60,205 nucleotides of DNA, from NCBI GenBank assembly GCA_012837835.1, contig DUQK01000010.1, forward strand, positions 1 through 60,205, in the 5' to 3' direction. The position numbers and the translations under genes were made by a program. Below, piece after piece: positions 1 through 8,106 of this stretch (within the stretch, counting starts at the first letter, position 1; the number at the start of each line of letters is the position of its first letter). The notes under the pieces were generated by a model that was given only the letters and a program-made list of their open reading frames with translations, ran no database searches and had not been told where the DNA came from. Origin of the DNA: Christensenellaceae bacterium (GTDB lineage: Bacteria > Bacillota > Clostridia > Christensenellales > Aristaeellaceae).

Positions 1-10
1 CCTGAAAGAA

Positions 11-128
11 TTCCGGTGGCAAAGGCGAAGGGGATCCACCTGTTCTCATGCCGAACACAGAAGTTAAGCCCTTCAGCGCCGATGGTACTTGGTAGGTAAC
101 AGCCCGGGAGAGTAGGTCGCCGCCGGAA
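11..128 (+). rRNA. rrf: 5S ribosomal RNA
   Basis: The ends (TTCCGGTGGC at the 5' side, GCCGCCGGAA at the 3' side) pair as helix I of a 5S rRNA. The interior carries the usual conserved stretches, such as CCGAACACAGAAGTTAAGC and the GGTAGGTAACAGCCCGGGAGAGTAGGTCG-like region. It is the distal end of an rRNA operon whose 23S gene would lie left of the window. The exact ends are set by the helix pairing. Confidence 0.93.
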
Positions 129-169
129 CACTAACATGGATAGGAGTGTCAGCCGCTTCTATTCAATAA

Positions 170-244
170 TCCTCAGTAGCTCAATGGCAGAGCACCCGGC
201 TGTTAACCGGGTTGTTATAGGTTCGAGTCCTATCTGGGGAGCCA
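170..244 (+). tRNA. tRNA-Asn (GTT)
   Basis: A complete cloverleaf. The acceptor stem TCCTCAG pairs with CTGGGGA; the anticodon stem CCCGG/CCGGG closes the loop CTGTTAA with anticodon GTT at 202-204; the T arm contains GGTTCGAGTCC. The 3' CCA is encoded. It directly follows the 5S gene, a common rRNA-tRNA arrangement. Confidence 0.95.
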
Positions 245-250
245 ACAGAA

Positions 251-293
251 CAACACCCCCTTGATATTTATGTTTCAAGGGGGTGTTGCTTTA
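251..293 (+). terminator. Terminator of the rRNA/tRNA unit
   Basis: Inverted repeat AACACCCCCTTG / CAAGGGGGTGTT with a 12-nt loop, starting just after the tRNA CCA and followed by a short T-containing run. The stem is symmetric, so it may also stop transcripts arriving from the minus-strand sugar operon. Confidence 0.75.
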
Positions 294-348
294 ATTATGG
301 GTTTCGCTTTATAAAAAAGGTATTTTAATATATTCTTATGTTTTTGTG

Positions 349-1236
349 TTAGATACTAACAGCTTTACTCATTGCACAAAAAACTAGGTTATTTGCTTTC
401 TCTCCGTATTCTTTATAGACTTCTGCTTGGTTTGCGTTAGTACTTGTTGTACCGCCTGCATGTATCACCATAGCTATATGTGGTTCTATTGAATAATTGC
501 CCTTATAGCCGGTTTTTTCGAGTTTTGTGATAAGCGTTTCTACTTCGCAATCTCCTTCGCCGGGCATGGTAAATCCACCATTATTGAGCAAGCAATCCTT
601 TATATGGAAATGCTCTATATATGGTAGTGCCTCTAAAAAGAAGTTTCGATTATCTTCCTTGGTGCCGCCATGTTGGATAGGGTTGCCGGAATCAAATACC
701 ATTCTAAAAGCTGGAGAGGAGAAATAGCCCATAAGTTCACCTAGGTGCTTAGGAGATTGAGCTCCCCAACCATCGCAGTTTTCATGCAGTAACACTATAT
801 CAGAATCTTCGGCATATTTGATGAGTTCTCCAATTCTACGGAAAACTTCTTTCTTCCAAAAAACAGCGTCTGCTTCACCTTGCGGATAAGACATTATACG
901 AATAAATCTTGTATCCATTTTTTTCATTCGCGGGATACATCTTTTTAAATCTTCAATATCCTCTTCAAAAGGATGCGTTATTGGGCGTGCCCAGTTTGCT
1001 ATTGCAGAAGCAAAGCCTGCACATTTAATCCCTGCTTTTGACATTTGGGCATAGATATTATCAAAAGTAGCATCATCAACCTTTGTAATGCTTACCCCTT
1101 GCACAGTTCTAAGCTCAATCATATCCCAACCGAGGGATTTATGAACTTCAATTTGCTTTGATATCTTTTCATCTGCTTCGTCGGCAATGCCTGTCATTCG
1201 GGTAAGCATTTTTTTCCATTCTGCGCTGTTATTCAT
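349..1236 (-). CDS. Sugar phosphate isomerase/epimerase (xylose isomerase-like TIM barrel)
   Basis: A 295-residue protein with the fold pattern of the AP endonuclease 2 / xylose isomerase-like family. It would isomerise or epimerise a sugar or keto-polyol in the cytoplasm. The likely metal ligands sit at strand ends as expected: Glu152 (in HENCDGWG), Asp182 (FDSGNP), His211 (HIKDC) and Glu251 (IEPH). There is no signal peptide. It is the last gene of the minus-strand sugar operon, four bases after the dehydrogenase, so it probably acts on the product of that enzyme or of the divergent Gfo/Idh/MocA protein. The actual substrate cannot be read from the sequence; inositol-like, sorbosone-like or other oxidised sugars are all possible. 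Confidence 0.85.
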   Translation of the reverse strand: MNNSAEWKKMLTRMTGIADEADEKISKQIEVHKSLGWDMIELRTVQGVSITKVDDATFDNIYAQMSKAGIKCAGFASAIANWARPITHPFEEDIEDLKRCIPRMKKMDTRFIRIMSYPQGEADAVFWKKEVFRRIGELIKYAEDSDIVLLHENCDGWGAQSPKHLGELMGYFSSPAFRMVFDSGNPIQHGGTKEDNRNFFLEALPYIEHFHIKDCLLNNGGFTMPGEGDCEVETLITKLEKTGYKGNYSIEPHIAMVIHAGGTTSTNANQAEVYKEYGEKANNLVFCAMSKAVSI

Positions 1237-1239
1237 ATG

Positions 1240-2253
1240 TTATTTCCTTTCCCAATCAATTATTATTCCGATATGTTGTTCCGGTGTATTTAAGAGTGCT
1301 TCATAAGCATCATTCATTTCATAGGGTGATATAATATCGGTAATAAAAGGTTCAACCTTAAGTTTTTCAGATAATATACCCTCAAGAGCTGCTTTTGCAA
1401 AGTAATAATGGCTGGGTTTGTTACCATCAGCAAATTTCGGATAGCGGTTTTCATGTGCGCCAATCAGCGCGGCGAATTTCCTATGTATAAGTTTATAGAC
1501 ATTTATTTCAGCAAGCCCACGAGTTGAACTTAGCAATATAGTTTCGCCGTGTGTATTCATTAGTTCTAATGCATATGATACCATACTGTTTACACCAGTA
1601 GCTTCAACTACGGTAGATACTCCTGCGCCATTTGTTAAGTCTTGCAGAGTTTCTCTAAAATTACTATCTGAAGAATTATTTACAGCTTTTAAGCCGCAAC
1701 GCTCTGCTAAAGCAACTCTATTTGCAGATATATCAGCTAATATTGTTTTCCTATCAAAGAATTGTTTCATAATTTGAGCACACATATTTCCTATGATACC
1801 TCCACCCATAACAAGTGCAAAGCCGGAACAATTTGACGCCTGTGCAGCAGTAAAAGAAATCTGAGCAAATCTAGTAAAAAGCGCACACTTCATATGCTCT
1901 GGGTCGGATAATGGTAAAATTATATCTTTTTTAGGATCTAAAACACTAAAATCGGCATGAGTTTGAAAGTGAACCACATTTTGACCGACTTCCCAATTTT
2001 TTATGTTGCTTCCTACAGCCTCAATAGTACCAACTGAGGAATAACCGGCTTTTATAGGATACCTGCACCATGCTATATCAGGGTCTTCAAATCCGATATG
2101 AGTCTTGGTCCACAGCGCCAGCTCGGTTCCGGGGCTAATGAGTGAGTAACGATTTTTAATTCTAACTGAATCAGGGGCTAAGCCGGTGTTCTCATCTCTT
2201 GTCAATACTTGGCAGTTTCTTTTGTCAGTGAAAAATACTTCTCTCACTTGCAT
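1240..2253 (-). CDS. Zinc-type alcohol dehydrogenase-like protein (MDR superfamily)
   Basis: A medium-chain dehydrogenase/reductase of about 337 residues. The N-terminal GroES-like lobe has SPGTE near residues 40-44 and a second-lobe Rossmann motif GGGIIGNM near residue 150. It should oxidise a sugar or polyol hydroxyl with NAD(P). The classical structural-zinc Cys lobe is absent, as in the Bch/threonine dehydrogenase-like short members. The start is taken at the ATG preceded by AAAGGAG with an 8-nt spacing; an upstream in-frame start would add nine residues and lies within the end of the permease gene. It is cotranscribed with the ABC permeases upstream and the isomerase downstream. Confidence 0.85.
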   Translation of the reverse strand: MQVREVFFTDKRNCQVLTRDENTGLAPDSVRIKNRYSLISPGTELALWTKTHIGFEDPDIAWCRYPIKAGYSSVGTIEAVGSNIKNWEVGQNVVHFQTHADFSVLDPKKDIILPLSDPEHMKCALFTRFAQISFTAAQASNCSGFALVMGGGIIGNMCAQIMKQFFDRKTILADISANRVALAERCGLKAVNNSSDSNFRETLQDLTNGAGVSTVVEATGVNSMVSYALELMNTHGETILLSSTRGLAEINVYKLIHRKFAALIGAHENRYPKFADGNKPSHYYFAKAALEGILSEKLKVEPFITDIISPYEMNDAYEALLNTPEQHIGIIIDWERK

Positions 2254-2276
2254 AATATTTTCTCCTTTTATAATTA

Positions 2277-3107
2277 TCAACCCTTTACTGCACCTGCAGA
2301 TATTCCGGTCATAAAGTATTTCTGGAATACAAGAAAAATGATAACAACAGGAATAATTGCAACGGTTGTCATAGCTAATAGTTGAGACCAGTTTATCTGA
2401 AGTTGACCTACAAAATTAGCAAGAGCTTGTTGTATAGTCTGTTTTTTATCATCTAAAATAACAATTAGGGGCCATAAATAATCATTCCAACGCCACATAA
2501 ATGAGAAAATTGTTATTGTAGCAACGATTGGTTTTGATAATGGCAAAATAATGTGGAAGAAAATACGGCTTTCTTCTGCACCATCAATGCGAGCAGCTTC
2601 AATCATTGAGTTTGGCAAAGTAGCCATGTATTGTCGAGCAAGGAATATTCCGGTAGGTGTTGCAGATGGGGGGATAATAATACCCCAAAGTGTATTGAGC
2701 AGACCGCTAGCCTTTAATTGTAAAAATATCGGCACCATAATAACTTGAAGGGGAATCATAAGGGTTGCCAGCATTACAATAAATAGGAAATCCCGTCCGA
2801 CAAAAATATATTTTGAGAACCCATAGCCTGCCATTATACTAATCAATACGGTTATAATAGTTGCAGTTACAGAAACAAATACTGAGTTCGCAAAGTACTG
2901 CACAAAATCTCCACGGCTCATTGCTTCTATATAGTTTTCAAACGTCCATTGCTGGGGCATTATTTGTATAGGTATTTGAAAAAGTTCGGATTGCGGCTTA
3001 AATGAAGATAAAACAACCCAAAGAACGGGAAAGAGGAAAAAAGCAGTTAAAATAATTAATAGTGCATAATGCAAAACTCTAAATATATTACGATTATTCA
3101 TAATCAT
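2277..3107 (-). CDS. Carbohydrate ABC transporter permease, MalG type
   Basis: An inner-membrane permease of about 276 residues with six predicted membrane segments (first FRVLHYALLIILTAFFLFPVL, by inspection). The EAA loop reads EAARIDGAEE...FFHIILPLSKP, the site that contacts the ABC ATPase. It pairs with the MalF-type permease just upstream and overlaps its end by 14 bases, showing translational coupling. The start is the ATG five bases after GGGAG; the longer reading begins at a TTG inside that ribosome binding site. No ATPase gene is in the locus, so a shared MsmX/UgpC-like ATPase elsewhere is inferred. Confidence 0.92.
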   Translation of the reverse strand: MIMNNRNIFRVLHYALLIILTAFFLFPVLWVVLSSFKPQSELFQIPIQIMPQQWTFENYIEAMSRGDFVQYFANSVFVSVTATIITVLISIMAGYGFSKYIFVGRDFLFIVMLATLMIPLQVIMVPIFLQLKASGLLNTLWGIIIPPSATPTGIFLARQYMATLPNSMIEAARIDGAEESRIFFHIILPLSKPIVATITIFSFMWRWNDYLWPLIVILDDKKQTIQQALANFVGQLQINWSQLLAMTTVAIIPVVIIFLVFQKYFMTGISAGAVKG

Positions 3108-4005
3108 ACTCGCTCCCAACTATGCGAAATTGTAACAATGTAAATAGGCCGATAATAATCATCAAGACGACCGACATAGAGCTTGCATAGCCTAAACGAT
3201 CTTCAGTAAACGCTACTTGATAAATCTGTTGGACAATTAATTTAGTGGAATATCCAGGTCCACCTTGCGTCATAACGGAAATAAGCTCATATGCTTTAAA
3301 TGAAGCAATAGTAGCAAGAACCATTACTGCAAGAACTGTGCTTTTTAGTAGCGGCAAAGTTATATGCCAAAACGCATTCAAGGAGTTGGCTCCATCAATT
3401 TCAGCAGCTTCATAAAGCTCATGTGGTATTGCTTGCAAACCTGAAAGCATTATGACCATATAATATCCAGTTTGTGCCCAAATACTTACAAAAATAACGC
3501 TGCTCATTGCAGTACTTCGACTGGTTAACCACTGCATCCCATCGTGACCAAAAGTACGTAGTAAATAGTTTACAATGCCCATCTGGTCGCCTAATATAAA
3601 ACGCCAAGCTATACCAACTGTTATCATACTAAGCAGCGATGGTATATACATAGACGCGCGGAATACTTTAACGCCTTTTAATGTGTTATCATGCAGTAGC
3701 AACCCTGCTATAAGTGAAAAAATAGTCAATAACGCAACTGTTATAAATGAATAATATATAGTATTTTTAACGGTAATCCAAAAGACTTTATCTGACATTA
3801 GCCTAGAAAAGTTTTGTATACCAACAAAAGTACTTTCGGAGAAAAAACTATAGTCCATAAACGACATGCGTAAGCCTTGAAAGGCTGGAACAATAATAAA
3901 CCAAAAGAAAATAAAAAAAGCTGGAGCAATGAATAGCAATGGAGCAAGAAGCTGGTGAAAATTACCACGCGACGCAGAGCGGGATTCTAGCCTTATACTT
4001 TTCAT
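3094..4005 (-). CDS. Carbohydrate ABC transporter permease, MalF type
   Basis: A 303-residue membrane permease of the CUT1 family with an N-terminal cytoplasmic tail of about 20 residues and six hydrophobic segments. The EAA motif is EAAEIDGANSLNAFWHITLPLLK near residues 197-219. The ribosome binding site AGGAGG lies 6 nt before the ATG. It works with the MalG-type partner and the solute-binding protein encoded upstream. A stable hairpin lies in the 129-base gap to that protein's gene, so this gene is likely expressed below it. Confidence 0.93.
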   Translation of the reverse strand: MKSIRLESRSASRGNFHQLLAPLLFIAPAFFIFFWFIIVPAFQGLRMSFMDYSFFSESTFVGIQNFSRLMSDKVFWITVKNTIYYSFITVALLTIFSLIAGLLLHDNTLKGVKVFRASMYIPSLLSMITVGIAWRFILGDQMGIVNYLLRTFGHDGMQWLTSRSTAMSSVIFVSIWAQTGYYMVIMLSGLQAIPHELYEAAEIDGANSLNAFWHITLPLLKSTVLAVMVLATIASFKAYELISVMTQGGPGYSTKLIVQQIYQVAFTEDRLGYASSMSVVLMIIIGLFTLLQFRIVGSEYDYE

Positions 4006-4083
4006 GTTTTACCTCCTAAACAATAGTCTTGGGCGGCTCTCGCAGCATTTATACTTAAAAACTTAATAAGAAAAAAATAATAT

Positions 4084-4127
4084 AATCTCCGGATAGAGAT
4101 TAAGAAAGTTTTATCTATCCGGAGATT
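4084..4127 (-). terminator. Hairpin between binding-protein and permease genes
   Basis: Inverted repeat AATCTCCGGATAGA / TCTATCCGGAGATT with a loop of about 16 nt. On the minus strand it is followed by a T-rich run. It sits between the solute-binding protein gene and its permeases, where a partial terminator or mRNA-stabilising stem commonly keeps the binding protein in excess. That role is inferred. Confidence 0.65.
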
Positions 4128-4134
4128 TGATGAA

Positions 4135-5376
4135 TTACTTCATCATTTCAGCGCCTTTTTTGTCGATTTCAGCTGCTGCATCAGCGGGCGTAATATCTCC
4201 CATCAATGCCAGCACTATCTGCTCTTTAATTATAGGTGAAATTTGACTTAGTACAGGGTTTTTCCATTCGTTTGCCACATAAACAGGGGTAGCCTTGAGG
4301 GCTTCACTAAAGGCGGCGAAGTCAGAAGTATTGCTTGGGTATTCAACTGAAGAATCTATCCTTGAAGAGAGGTTGAATGTATCGCAGCAATACTTGGCGT
4401 TGGGTCCATCTTCAGAGAACCATGCCATGAGTTTTTGCGCTTCTTCTTTGTTTTTGCTGCTCTTGAATGATGCAACGAATTTACCACCAGGAACAGAGGA
4501 TACAATTTCTCCCTTTGGCGGTACTACAACCATCCATTCAAAGTCTTTTATGTTCTTGGCGTACACATTAATATTCCAGCTTCCGCCGATATGGCAGGCG
4601 ACAACGCCGGCTTGGAACAGTTCCGCAGGGTTTTCAGAGCCTAGCCATACGGATTCAGGTATGAGTTTTTCATCATGCATTCTCTTGAACCATGTGATGG
4701 TTTCAACAGTCTTCTCATTAGAGAAATTTACAGCTGTATAATCATCATTCATCATGCGACCGCCGAATTCAAATAGCAATGTGGAGAAACGATGGGGAGT
4801 AAAGTCTAAAGCTAAACCGTATGTGGGATTTCCTTCGACTGCTATTACTTTTTTGATTATTTCTTCCCATTCTGTCCATGTCCAAGTTTTTGAAACTTCT
4901 GCTACATCAACGCCTGCTTTTTCAAAAGCGGTTTTGTTTACTATCATGCCATTTGCGGTGGCTTCTGTGGGATATGCAATTATTTCATCGTTTTCGTTTT
5001 TGGCAAAGGCAAGTGAAGCCGCCATGAACGCAGATTCAACATCCTTTATGTCCTCAATATAGGGAGCGATGGGTTCAAGTTCACTTAAGAATACGGGGAT
5101 TTGATTGTTTGTTACGCGAGCGATGTCAGGAGCACTGTCACCTGACAATAACATTTTAATTTTCTTCTCATAATCAGAGAAAGCAACGACCTGCATGTCG
5201 ATTTTAATGTTGGGGTTTTCGTCTAGATAAGGTTGAATTGTATCTAGGAACACCTCTGATTCGTTTGCGTCATTGAACCACAAGACGCTAAGAGTAACAT
5301 CTTCCTGAGCCATGGTAGGTACAAACATACCAAGCACCAGTACCAGTACAATCATTGAAAGTACAGATTTTTTCAT
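4135..5376 (-). CDS. ABC transporter extracellular sugar-binding protein (family 1)
   Basis: A 413-residue exported solute-binding protein of the MalE/UgpB type, the specificity subunit for the permeases downstream. Residues 1-23 form a signal peptide with a probable signal peptidase I site after TMA. There is no lipobox cysteine, which is unusual for a Gram-positive binding protein and would leave it soluble unless retained otherwise. The mature part has the usual two-lobe pattern, with SGDSAPDIARV near 78-88 and GGSWNIN near residue 260. The ribosome binding site GGAGGGAG precedes the ATG. The ligand is probably a carbohydrate, not identifiable here. Confidence 0.92.
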   Translation of the reverse strand: MKKSVLSMIVLVLVLGMFVPTMAQEDVTLSVLWFNDANESEVFLDTIQPYLDENPNIKIDMQVVAFSDYEKKIKMLLSGDSAPDIARVTNNQIPVFLSELEPIAPYIEDIKDVESAFMAASLAFAKNENDEIIAYPTEATANGMIVNKTAFEKAGVDVAEVSKTWTWTEWEEIIKKVIAVEGNPTYGLALDFTPHRFSTLLFEFGGRMMNDDYTAVNFSNEKTVETITWFKRMHDEKLIPESVWLGSENPAELFQAGVVACHIGGSWNINVYAKNIKDFEWMVVVPPKGEIVSSVPGGKFVASFKSSKNKEEAQKLMAWFSEDGPNAKYCCDTFNLSSRIDSSVEYPSNTSDFAAFSEALKATPVYVANEWKNPVLSQISPIIKEQIVLALMGDITPADAAAEIDKKGAEMMK

Positions 5377-5597
5377 AAGAATCTCCCTCCTAATTTTTTT
5401 TGCAATGTATGCATTATTTCATGATAAGGATAACATGTTCTTTTAAAACTTAAATTGTTAATAGTATCATTTTCATTGCAAATATAGTCGAAGGATAGTA
5501 GTTTTTACAAAATACAACATATATTTTAATAAAACCCAGAATAAAAGGACACTGCTATATTGACAAATTCAACAATGCTTTTATAGCTGTACAGTCT

Positions 5598-6455
5598 TCA
5601 TTGTGGGGATATTTTATAGTATTCACTTGGTGATATTTTATATTCCTTGACGAACGAACGATAGAATGCAGAATAGTCACAGAAACCGCAGAGTTGTGCT
5701 GCTTGAGTGAAAGGTACGCCTTGATTGATTAGTTCGTCAGATTTTCTAAGACGCATTAGCTGAATAAACTGATATATAGTCATGCCTGTATATTTTTTAA
5801 AATATCTCATAAGGCTTGAACGGCTTAGATATACATACTCCGCAAGCATATCTATGGTAATGTTTTGATCTAAGTGTTGCAGAATATATTGGCGAACTAT
5901 CTCAACAGTTTGCTTGTCTTTTGTCTTACTGTTAAATGAAAAGCCAAACTGCCTGTGTATTGCATGGTTAATTTCCACAAATAGTTCTGTTAAGCAGGCT
6001 CTGGCGAGAGCTTGCCTGCCAAAAAGATTTTCATCTTCCTTAAGCACAGAAAGACGGTCGAAATAGTTTAGTATTATCATTCGAATATTACGCGGATAGT
6101 GATATACTGTAAAGTTGTTTGTAGTAAAGCATTTGTCCAGTTGTATATCGGGGGTGGAAAGTGCCTTAAGTGTTTTAGGTGATACATGTAACAGTATCCT
6201 TTCATACGGAACAGTGGAGTCTATTAACACGGGGTGATGTAGCTGGTTGATATTGATAAAAAGTATGTCATTTGGGCGAAGGTGAAATTTGGTACCGCCC
6301 GTAAAGTAGCATACCTTACCGGATACTAGATAGTACATTTCAAAGTAATTATGTTTGTGCGGGCTTAGATTTACGCTGCAATCATCCGCATAGTAGAATA
6401 TTCTATAATCATCAGGGGCTTCTTGATAATGTTTCATAAATGCTAACTTTTGCAT
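5598..6455 (-). CDS. AraC family transcriptional regulator
   Basis: A 285-residue regulator. Residues 1-150 form a cupin-type sensing domain (HKHNYFEMYYLVSGKV, the typical sugar-binding AraC arm) and about 185-285 carry two helix-turn-helix motifs, including LAEYVYLSRSSLMRYFKKYTG and the closing FVKEYKISPSEY. It probably binds the sugar imported by the adjacent transporter and activates the operon downstream and perhaps the divergent dehydrogenase gene. The 221-base gap before the binding-protein gene is long enough for a separate regulated promoter. Confidence 0.92.
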   Translation of the reverse strand: MQKLAFMKHYQEAPDDYRIFYYADDCSVNLSPHKHNYFEMYYLVSGKVCYFTGGTKFHLRPNDILFININQLHHPVLIDSTVPYERILLHVSPKTLKALSTPDIQLDKCFTTNNFTVYHYPRNIRMIILNYFDRLSVLKEDENLFGRQALARACLTELFVEINHAIHRQFGFSFNSKTKDKQTVEIVRQYILQHLDQNITIDMLAEYVYLSRSSLMRYFKKYTGMTIYQFIQLMRLRKSDELINQGVPFTQAAQLCGFCDYSAFYRSFVKEYKISPSEYYKISPQ

Positions 6456-6491
6456 ATGGTAGGTAGCTCCTTATAAAATATTTTATAATTA

Positions 6492-6521
6492 ATTATATCA
6501 TATACTTGATGGTATAGGCAA
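6492..6521 (-). promoter_or_regulatory. Candidate sigma-A promoter of the araC-type gene
   Basis: Reading the minus strand, TTGCCT is followed after 18 nt by TATAAT, about 37 bases before the regulator's start codon. The same 250-base intergenic region must also hold the promoter for the divergent Gfo/Idh/MocA gene. A TTGACA occurs at 6559-6564 on the plus strand but has no convincing -10 at the right distance. Confidence 0.45.
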
Positions 6522-6705
6522 AAGAAACAAATGTAATTTGCTGCAAAACAGTCAAAAGTTGACATGATTAGAGATGTTTTTGGTAAAAAACACAATGGCA
6601 AAGCAAATAAATTGAATATAGAATCTTCATGGGAGAAATATTAATCTCTTCGTGTAGGCAGTTATTTTGTAGAGAAACAAACATCAATAGATACTGGAGG
6701 GAATT

Positions 6706-7872
6706 ATGATAAAAGTTGCAATAATTGGTGCGGGCGCTATATCCGCTACACATATAGAAGCGTATTTAGCGCAGAGTGAGTCGTGTAAAATTATCGCAAT
6801 TTCAGATGTATATGTGGAGCGGGCTGAAGCATTAAACGAGCGTTATGGTTTAAACGCAAAAATATACGATGATGCAGATACAATGCTGAAAGAAATAAAG
6901 GCAGATTTAGTATCCATATGCACACCGCCTGCGAGTCATGCATCTTTAACAACAAAAGCATTAAAAGCCGAAAATAATGTGTTGCTTGAAAAACCTATGG
7001 CAACCTCTCTTGCTGAATGTGATGATATGATAGCTACAGCAAAAGAAAACGGAAAGATATTGTCTGTTGTTTCACAGTACCGCTATACGGGTCAGTATTA
7101 TAAACTAAAACAACTTCTTAAAAGCGGTGTTTCGGGTAAACCTTTATACATTTCAATAGATGCGCTGTTTTATCGTGGTACTGAATATTATGATTTGGAT
7201 TGGCGCGGGCGTTGGAGTACTGAGGGGGGAGGCTGTACGTTAATTCATGCAATACATTTCATCGACCAACTTATTTGGCTTTGCGGTATGCCAAACTATG
7301 TCTATGCATATATAGATAATCTTGCACACGAAAATTCTGAGGTAGAGGACTTTGCAGAGGCAATGCTGCGTTATGATAATGGTCTGTTGGGGTGTCTTAC
7401 TTGTTCTTTATTGCATCATGGCGAACATCAAGGCATTGAAATTCAAACTGACAAAGGCGCTATAGGTGTGCCCTTTAATCCGCGAGTTTCAAAAGCTATG
7501 GAAAATGGGTTTCCTATGGAGGATTTAAAATCAGTTGAAAAACTTAAAGCTGCGTACGATTCTATTAGTCTGCCGCCTCTTCAAGGCCATGCAGGTCAGA
7601 TAGCTGATGTAATTAAGGCTATTAAAGGGCAAGAAAGCACTTATGTAACAGGTGAAGAGGCTCGCGCCGCATTTGAACTTGTGCAGGCAATATATAAATC
7701 TGCCACAACTCGCAGCGAAGTAAGTCTTCCGCTTATGTACAGTGATGATTTCTATCGCAAAGAAACAATGGTGCCACGTATGCCGGTATTTAATACGAAA
7801 ACCGGTAATTTAAAAGGCTTTACTACAGGTGCAATAAAAGTTGGCGGTAGTGAATATATAGAGGAAAAGTAA
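6706..7872 (+). CDS. Gfo/Idh/MocA family oxidoreductase
   Basis: A 388-residue NAD(P)-dependent sugar or inositol dehydrogenase. The N-terminal Rossmann motif is GAGAISATH at residues 8-16, and the family's EKP motif is at 95-97 (catalytic Lys96). The C-terminal half is the usual beta-sheet substrate domain, with WSTEGGGCTLIHAIHFIDQL matching the conserved Gly-rich/HxxHxxD region. GGAGGG precedes the ATG. It is divergent from the AraC-type regulator and is likely part of the same catabolic route as the transporter, MDR dehydrogenase and isomerase. Confidence 0.9.
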   Translation: MIKVAIIGAGAISATHIEAYLAQSESCKIIAISDVYVERAEALNERYGLNAKIYDDADTMLKEIKADLVSICTPPASHASLTTKALKAENNVLLEKPMATSLAECDDMIATAKENGKILSVVSQYRYTGQYYKLKQLLKSGVSGKPLYISIDALFYRGTEYYDLDWRGRWSTEGGGCTLIHAIHFIDQLIWLCGMPNYVYAYIDNLAHENSEVEDFAEAMLRYDNGLLGCLTCSLLHHGEHQGIEIQTDKGAIGVPFNPRVSKAMENGFPMEDLKSVEKLKAAYDSISLPPLQGHAGQIADVIKAIKGQESTYVTGEEARAAFELVQAIYKSATTRSEVSLPLMYSDDFYRKETMVPRMPVFNTKTGNLKGFTTGAIKVGGSEYIEEK

Positions 7873-8106
7873 GTCTTCTATAAAGGCAAAAGCATATTAA
7901 AATTTTTTGGTTAAGAAATAAAGGTAAATTATTATTGAGATTTTGTTGTAGTACCAATACAGTTATACTTGAAAATACAATATAATTAAAAGCAGTTAGA
8001 ATATAAAGATGTAGAAATTGAATTGTAAAATGCTATATTTTTGGCTTGTCAGATTTATCCGCAATTCACATATAACAACTTGCAGCTAAAACATATATAT
8101 TGTAAA

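Noticed and set aside
7958-7986. TATAAT at 7981-7986 as the tilS promoter
   Set aside because: No acceptable -35 hexamer lies 16-18 bases upstream; the TTGAAA there is only six bases away.
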